A DNA stretch of 39,531 nucleotides, taken from positions 1-39,531 of IMG/VR virus record IMGVR_UViG_3300032291_001217. The stretch is one strand, 5' to 3'. Every line of letters starts with the position of its first letter. Within the stretch, counting starts at the first letter, position 1. Both the position numbers and the translations under genes were made by a program. This document shows, piece by piece, positions 35,801-39,531 of the stretch. The DNA is from a virus. Below the pieces are notes generated by a model. The model was not told the origin of the DNA and did no database searches. It saw only the letters and a list, made by a program, of their open reading frames with translations.

Positions 35801-38800
35801 CTTCCAGCTTATCTCTTGGTACTTTCCCTGCGTTTTCACTTGCAAGTCTATCAATCTCTTCATTAATTCCTGACCACTTAATATCCTCCTCGTTCACCCC
35901 GCGAGTCTGGCCTGGCTTAATAATTGCCTTTACTTGCTCCGGAGTGGCAAGTCTTGGCATCTTGTCGCGAATAGCCTTCTGGAGCGACACATCTCCAGGC
36001 GCCAAGTTCGCAGCCTGCTTCTGGTAGTCGAAGAAGAATCCTGTGCGCCCGGTATCGCGAGAGTTGGCGATACGGTCTAGGCGATAGGATTTTACCAGGC
36101 TCCCCGGGGGGCGTCCTTCGGCTGCGTACATGGGATTCGCATTTTTGTTGGCAATGTTTGTGATGCCGAATAGGTAGTTGATCGCGTTGCGCTTATCGAT
36201 ACCGATCCCTGTCTCCCCGGGCCTTTCGTTGGCATGGTTGTCCAGGTACTGCATGACGTCCTTCTCGTAGGACGCCAGGTCTCCGCCCCACACCTCGTTG
36301 ATCCGGCCCTTGCCACTCCTGGCAAAATCAAGCATGCGACCGCGCAGAGCAGATATGTCCACTGCCTGGGCCAGGATGTTCCCGGCCTTAGATAGACGCC
36401 AACCCAGGAACGCGATTTCGGATTGTCCAACCTTAATGTTGCCTAGTCCGCGCTTAACAGACTGAGCCCAGCTACCATCCTCGCCTGTGCCGACCTTTTG
36501 GTACCAGACAGAATATGTCTTACCTTCCTTGCGACTATCTTGAAGGGCCTTGGCTACTTCCTTTGTGAAATCATTAAAACTGTCGAGACTGAAGAATCCC
36601 TCTGGCAACGTATTGCCTCCGACGTATGGTTTGCCGTCGGACTGAATTTTGACGCCAAACTCAGGGCTCCCGCGTTCAAGGACAGCGTCAGGATTGTAGA
36701 GGCGCCCAACGTCCGCTACCCGGGCCTTGTCAACTGCCAGGATCGATGCCGGGTCCTTGGCTCGGACAGTGCCGTCCGGGAACCTGACAGCAAAATCGTT
36801 CTCCTCAAGATTTGTCTTCCTGTTGCGAGTAAACTGGATCGCTGGATTGTTCGCCAGGTTCCTGTTGCCCGGCCCAGGAACTAGCGTCACGTCCTTCTGC
36901 TTCTCTGCCTTCTCTAGTCCGTCAAGATACTTGTCGCGGTCCCGGAACCATCTTGCGGTCAATTCACGAAGTTGTTTGGATGGAACCAGGGGGTTATCCT
37001 TGAATAGCGTGTCAATATTCGTCGGCTTAGGCCCTGTCGTATCGATCCCGAACTTATTCAAAAGCCTTCCAACAGGGGCCAAGAATCCTTCCTGGAGAGA
37101 TAGAAGATTCGTTCCTGGCAAGGTTCTGCGACGAAGTGAGTCAAGATCCCTACCGCGGGACTCGCCAACAAACTGCTCCGCCAGGACCTCGTCCGCGATC
37201 CAATCGAGATCCCCGGCGCCAGGCTCGGACCGCTGAGACGCTTCTCGTAGCTCGTTCGCCTTGGCTCGCACTTCAGCCTCGGTTGGTGTGCCTCTTCCCT
37301 GGCGCTCGCCCTCCAGAAGTTTCCTGGCGTACTCGTTCCCTCTCCTGCGAAGCCCTTCTTCACCGTATTCAGTCATAACTGCCATACGACCCTCGGACTT
37401 ATTAATTGCCGGGGACTTCTGAATTGCGTGTAAAATCTCATGTCTCACCGTGTCTCCGGTAGACCTCTTGTCGTCCATGTTAATCAGCAGTCTGAATTTT
37501 CCGCTCCTGTCCTGCACTCCCTTGACAACTCCGGCCGCGTTGATCCCGGCATTCTCTGGCATCATGAATGAATCGCGACTATGGAATTCAACCTGGACGT
37601 CAGGAGCCATCATCTGGAGAGTCGCGGCGTCTAGGAATGGACGATTATCCTTGCGGACATAGTCGGCAATCTTGTTTACGTCTAGGCCAAGATCCGCCTG
37701 CCTTGCAAACAATCTGTTGACGTCACCCTGCTTTGCGAGCGCCTTCTTTGCCGGGATCGCTGCGACTCCCTTGACCGCTCCGCCAATTCCTCCAAGACCT
37801 CCTCCAATAACCAATCCACCTCCGATTCCTTCCTCTTCCCCGCCTGACGCGACATAGCCCAACCCTGCGCCGACGGCCGCAGATTTGACAGCGCCCTTGC
37901 CTGTCTCCAAGCCAAGTTCCGCGGCCCCTTGCGTGATCGGAGAAGATACGATCGAGGTGTTCGCGGCCTTTCTAAGCCACTCAGGATTCTTCTGGTTCTT
38001 CGCGACGCGCTCCATGACGGTCATCCTGGACGGTCCTGTCATCGCCTCTTCCCCGGCGATTCGCACTGCCTGGGCTCCGCGTTCAGCGATCTCCGCCCCG
38101 GCCCTAACTCCGGCAACCTTGGCTCCGATTGGGAATGCCCCGGGGATGCCTATTGCGGCCGCTCCTGTGGCGATTGCTCCTGCAGTCTTTGGCGCAGTTA
38201 CGCCAGGGAGAACGCGCTGGATGCCTTGTCCAACCTTTTCAACTCCAAGATCAATGGCTCCGCCTGTTGCCCGGGCCGCTGTCTCAATCCCTCCGGCGAT
38301 TTTAGTTGTGGCGCCTAATCCTCTTCCGGCAACTCCGGTTGCCTTGGCTCCAGGCCCAATGAATGGAACTGCGAGCGTAGGATCTAGTACCATGCTCGCG
38401 GCCTCCGCGGCTTTTGGTGCAAACGTTCCTTCCGGCAATCCGATAATGCTTTTCCCCTGAGCCCTTTCGGCATTCATCTTGTCGATCGCCTGCATCTGAT
38501 AGTTTTGGTCGATCGTCTTCTGGTTTAGGTAGGACTTGTAGTCGTCCTGCAACCCGAGCGCTCCGGCCGCCATGAATGGAGCCTTTTCAATAAATTTAGA
38601 CGCTCCAACTGCCATGGTTCCAAGGTCAACAGTTCCCCTGGCCCCGGCCTCAAGCAGTGTAGCCGGAAGAGAAGGATCGCCCGGCCTTGGCTCACGCATC
38701 GATGCCGTTTTGATTAGCTCAGGGATGCCTTCTTTAATTACAGGGCCAAAATATTCCGCGGCACCAGCCATTGCCCCACCAATTCTGCTCATTGCCCCTG

Positions 38801-39059
38801 GCTCAGTAGCCTTCAAAATGGAGAATTCTTCTTCGCTAGCTACAAATGTAGGATCGGATTCGTCCTGAGATCTTAGAAATGACGAGGTCGACGCCTCATC
38901 CATAACAGGCTTGGAGTCGACGAATGAAACTCCGCCTTGGTATGCGTTGTGGACTAGTGACGCTTCTTCTTGCGTGAACTCAAAGTTCGGATTGTCGCGA
39001 TACTGGCGCAGCAAATAATTTGCTGCCTCCAATGGGTCCTGGATGATTTCGTCGGCCAT
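32856..39059 (-). CDS. Giant internal virion / polyvalent protein with HExxH protease motif
   Basis: A 2067-residue protein. Residues 1-220 are helical. Residues 220-440 are Ala/Gly-rich with glycine-zipper membrane-like stretches (near 295-320 and 390-435), suited to a channel. A zinc protease motif H540-E-I-L-H544 has a possible third ligand near 624-628 (D-E-V-L-A-E-Q-F). A polyvalent-protein segment lies near 1330-1465 (I-E-E-I-Q-S-D-R-H-Q-E-G, then W-T-V-G-A-E-Q-Q-E-R-Y). A C-terminal domain near 1640-1985 has L-A-V-L-S-P-Q-K-D-W and T-I-D-T-H-A-V, resembling DUF7178-type, glycosylase-like domains. It is probably carried in the head and ejected with the DNA, to cut cell-wall or host proteins and protect the genome. 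Confidence 0.8.
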   Translation of the reverse strand: MADEIIQDPLEAANYLLRQYRDNPNFEFTQEEASLVHNAYQGGVSFVDSKPVMDEASTSSFLRSQDESDPTFVASEEEFSILKATEPGAMSRIGGAMAGAAEYFGPVIKEGIPELIKTASMREPRPGDPSLPATLLEAGARGTVDLGTMAVGASKFIEKAPFMAAGALGLQDDYKSYLNQKTIDQNYQMQAIDKMNAERAQGKSIIGLPEGTFAPKAAEAASMVLDPTLAVPFIGPGAKATGVAGRGLGATTKIAGGIETAARATGGAIDLGVEKVGQGIQRVLPGVTAPKTAGAIATGAAAIGIPGAFPIGAKVAGVRAGAEIAERGAQAVRIAGEEAMTGPSRMTVMERVAKNQKNPEWLRKAANTSIVSSPITQGAAELGLETGKGAVKSAAVGAGLGYVASGGEEEGIGGGLVIGGGLGGIGGAVKGVAAIPAKKALAKQGDVNRLFARQADLGLDVNKIADYVRKDNRPFLDAATLQMMAPDVQVEFHSRDSFMMPENAGINAAGVVKGVQDRSGKFRLLINMDDKRSTGDTVRHEILHAIQKSPAINKSEGRMAVMTEYGEEGLRRRGNEYARKLLEGERQGRGTPTEAEVRAKANELREASQRSEPGAGDLDWIADEVLAEQFVGESRGRDLDSLRRRTLPGTNLLSLQEGFLAPVGRLLNKFGIDTTGPKPTNIDTLFKDNPLVPSKQLRELTARWFRDRDKYLDGLEKAEKQKDVTLVPGPGNRNLANNPAIQFTRNRKTNLEENDFAVRFPDGTVRAKDPASILAVDKARVADVGRLYNPDAVLERGSPEFGVKIQSDGKPYVGGNTLPEGFFSLDSFNDFTKEVAKALQDSRKEGKTYSVWYQKVGTGEDGSWAQSVKRGLGNIKVGQSEIAFLGWRLSKAGNILAQAVDISALRGRMLDFARSGKGRINEVWGGDLASYEKDVMQYLDNHANERPGETGIGIDKRNAINYLFGITNIANKNANPMYAAEGRPPGSLVKSYRLDRIANSRDTGRTGFFFDYQKQAANLAPGDVSLQKAIRDKMPRLATPEQVKAIIKPGQTRGVNEEDIKWSGINEEIDRLASENAGKVPRDKLEEFLAGRGKVQLEETRYGSAKGSKTALNEQDIVRLNELEVADSANPLGGMDDEMGDGAYGEMMDLQNRRDNISTSSQLTRMAMAAEEEARAFLKNSPTNLGKIGESKIYETFDRMMKKAEHLNARAEQFDRASVSGNAPRFGGYTIPGGKNYREVVLSKKKESGVRGEGPYKIEFKNAQDADDFLTDISAAGLDELDYGRISGDDISMNDRVVEFNDTVTQEIVDMARKYDAKLPEGPIEKAYISKHYPKVTDYIAHMRLDERPDSAGRDGLFIEEIQSDRHQEGRKYGYKEDDSLVKLENEFRKKYGDPIEFDKLSREDQTRWYRAEGESKIDPYKSVPDAPFRKDWPIQMFKRALAEAVDSGKKWIGWTVGAEQQERYPGMAENSKAGMAKFYDEMLPSEIGKYMKQYGAPVEKSSITNDRYYVITQDGRTLPMDGKKSAMESMKSNPGSRIVEPDKIPMWKIDITPEVVAGVRKMQEMEKEFSGTAKNEPKFTSLIGGEEQKQFAPASPEEIKDEEFWVSQRNPKAVRATENPLTEKLTIGLDVILKDKELAKKQADLIKKYPGFSPKSKTTEGILGEFVDHVKGNLLYLYDSFKPELREEAKKWYDGARKISEEWAGKYGTNTRQNAGVLAVLSPQKDWFMNVSLANRVIDINTNKSKEVFSQEMFNWLKSDPKRAILAKAAKKNLLGKRYDQISDTFDKAVFLRAWDEVNNSRSFDVYSPNGQTLGKKLNDDGSEGKVAWGSFPQIEKGISILGNGARENIHNQLGEEHKVRNFFNNILQPNSKFGDVTIDTHAVAAGLLRPLSGGSTEVLHNLGGGPSSKIVGASGTYALFAEAYRNAAKERGVLPREMQSITWEAIRGLFKPTFKGQAKNKAFVDDVWSSYTKGKVKIDEARDTISKFAGGIEDPSWARRSGQVPTEGGTATNAGELPERGVARQDGDGRTGRGVRGATARNVQTQDLESAVKSRLIKKQLEAKK
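32897..33118 (-). CDS. Small phage protein overprinted on the giant gene's 3' end
   Basis: A 73-residue protein in a different frame, wholly inside the giant gene. It contains R-F-L-L-R-E-G-L-P-L-T-R-E-N-Y-L-S-V-A and then D-E-L-D-A-E-F-E-A-Q-L-P-E. This T-R-E-N-Y-L ... E-x-E-A-x-L-P-E pattern recurs in small phage proteins found beside virion genes. AAAGGAAAGG lies 9-17 bases before ATG 33118. In this zone the giant protein becomes Gly/Arg/Thr-rich and disordered, as expected if this frame is the constrained one. Confidence 0.7.
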   Translation of the reverse strand: MKQETQSANSQEELKTLAGQDGAVRFLLREGLPLTRENYLSVAWPDRTVTDELDAEFEAQLPEMFRLKTSNQQ

Positions 39060-39065
39060 GACCGA

Positions 39066-39531
39066 CTAGCGGTTTTGAATTACCTTGCGAGTGCGAGGAT
39101 CGTATCCGCCAAATCCTGTAGGATTCATTGGGCGTTGCGCGGGTTGTTGTGGCATCTGCTGTTGTTGCCCAGCCTGTCCGGCTTGTCGGCCCTGCGATTG
39201 ATCGTCCAAGTTCGACTTGGGCAACTCAACGGTTCTTCCGGCAATGCTCTTATAGTCTTCAGCCCTTGCCTTCAGTCTCGTCCTCATGCTCTTAATCGCA
39301 GCGAGTGTCGTTGCTGTGGTTGGGCCTGTGAGCGGATTATTGAAGCCAACAGATACAGGAGTTGTCCCCATCGGAATGGCAAACTTTCTGGCTGCCTCAA
39401 CTTCGCCTTCTCTTGCCACAGATCCTGGATCAAGAACTTTCGCCAGGGACACTGCGAATAGATACGGAATTTGCTTTAATGTTGCGGACCCCTCCGGATC
39501 AACAGTTTCAAAATTCCCATACTTTTTAACG
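39066..39531 (-). CDS. Virion protein C-terminus, 5' part cut by right edge
   Basis: The frame stays open from the stop at 39066 to the right edge (155 codons including stop, plus one base), so the GTG at 39452 is not its start. The visible part reads S-L-A-K-V-L-D-P-G-S-V-A-R-E-G-E-V-E-A-A-R-K-F near residue 28 onward, a pattern I recognise (L-D-P-G-S-V-x-R-E-G-E) from podovirus internal virion proteins upstream of a giant protein. The end is Gln/Pro-rich. It may continue the gene cut at the left edge (1-397). Confidence 0.75.
   Translation of the reverse strand, partial: VKKYGNFETVDPEGSATLKQIPYLFAVSLAKVLDPGSVAREGEVEAARKFAIPMGTTPVSVGFNNPLTGPTTATTLAAIKSMRTRLKARAEDYKSIAGRTVELPKSNLDDQSQGRQAGQAGQQQQMPQQPAQRPMNPTGFGGYDPRTRKVIQNR

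Noticed and set aside
1-39531. Integrase, repressor, reverse transcriptase (diversity-generating element), DNA or RNA polymerase, tRNA genes
   Set aside because: I looked for their motifs among the frames and for tRNA-like cloverleaves and found none. An unusual or split form cannot be fully excluded by eye.

Overview
The window reads as nearly all of a tailed double-stranded DNA phage genome of short-tailed (podovirus-like) type. It has an N4-gp56-type major capsid protein, a P22/T7-style portal, connector and nozzle, and a 2067-residue internal virion protein. There is no tape measure, sheath or baseplate. Genes are packed, almost all lie on the minus strand, and neighbours are very often joined by ATGA or TAATG stop/start overlaps. 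I used these overlaps to fix many starts. No integrase, repressor, DNA polymerase, RNA polymerase or tRNA gene was seen, so the phage looks lytic and dependent on the host polymerases. Lipoproteins, spanin-like genes and GGAGG-type ribosome sites suggest a Gram-negative host. The sequence does not show which one.

Layout in the direction of transcription (high to low coordinates). 39531-32856: end of a virion protein cut by the right edge, then the giant internal virion protein with a 73-codon gene overprinted on its 3' end. 32853-31385: a plus-strand gene for a small secreted repeat protein, then a GH108-like lysozyme and a PD-(D/E)XK nuclease. 31290-28941: Hjc-like resolvase, SSB-like protein, RecB/Cas4-like exonuclease and small conserved phage proteins (DUF6321 type). 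28939-24435: small genes, a GT8-like and a GT9-like glycosyltransferase, a 2OG-Fe(II) hydroxylase, tiny membrane peptides and a DUF6496-like protein. 24438-21027: small genes, a replicative helicase with a DnaB-like N-terminus and RepA-like core, and more small genes. 21026-20648: a 379-base non-coding block full of inverted repeats, probably the early/late boundary.

20647-15830: a small gene, small and large terminase, a holin-like and a spanin-like pair, and the portal. 15833-12024: an FkbM methyltransferase inserted behind the portal, scaffold, major capsid protein and small head genes. 12027-5515: fibre and appendage genes including a run of five adjacent beta-rich fibre genes, with a second cluster of small membrane/lipoprotein genes inside. 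5518-1: connector, nozzle and the first internal virion proteins, ending in a gene cut by the left edge.

The two edge-cut genes have the same strand and orientation and would be neighbours on a circle. They may be two parts of one gene split where a circular or permuted genome was opened. The reading frames miss by one base, so exact closure is not shown. On a circle, all virion genes from terminase to the giant protein and lysozyme would form one block, followed by the early/replication block.

The features most worth attention are the plus-strand repeat protein with its apparently leaderless promoter and antisense ORF, the overprinted 73-codon gene, the metalloprotease motif and polyvalent-type domains of the giant protein, the structured non-coding block, the extreme G/C tract at the start of the large terminase, and the set of sugar- and protein-modifying enzymes.
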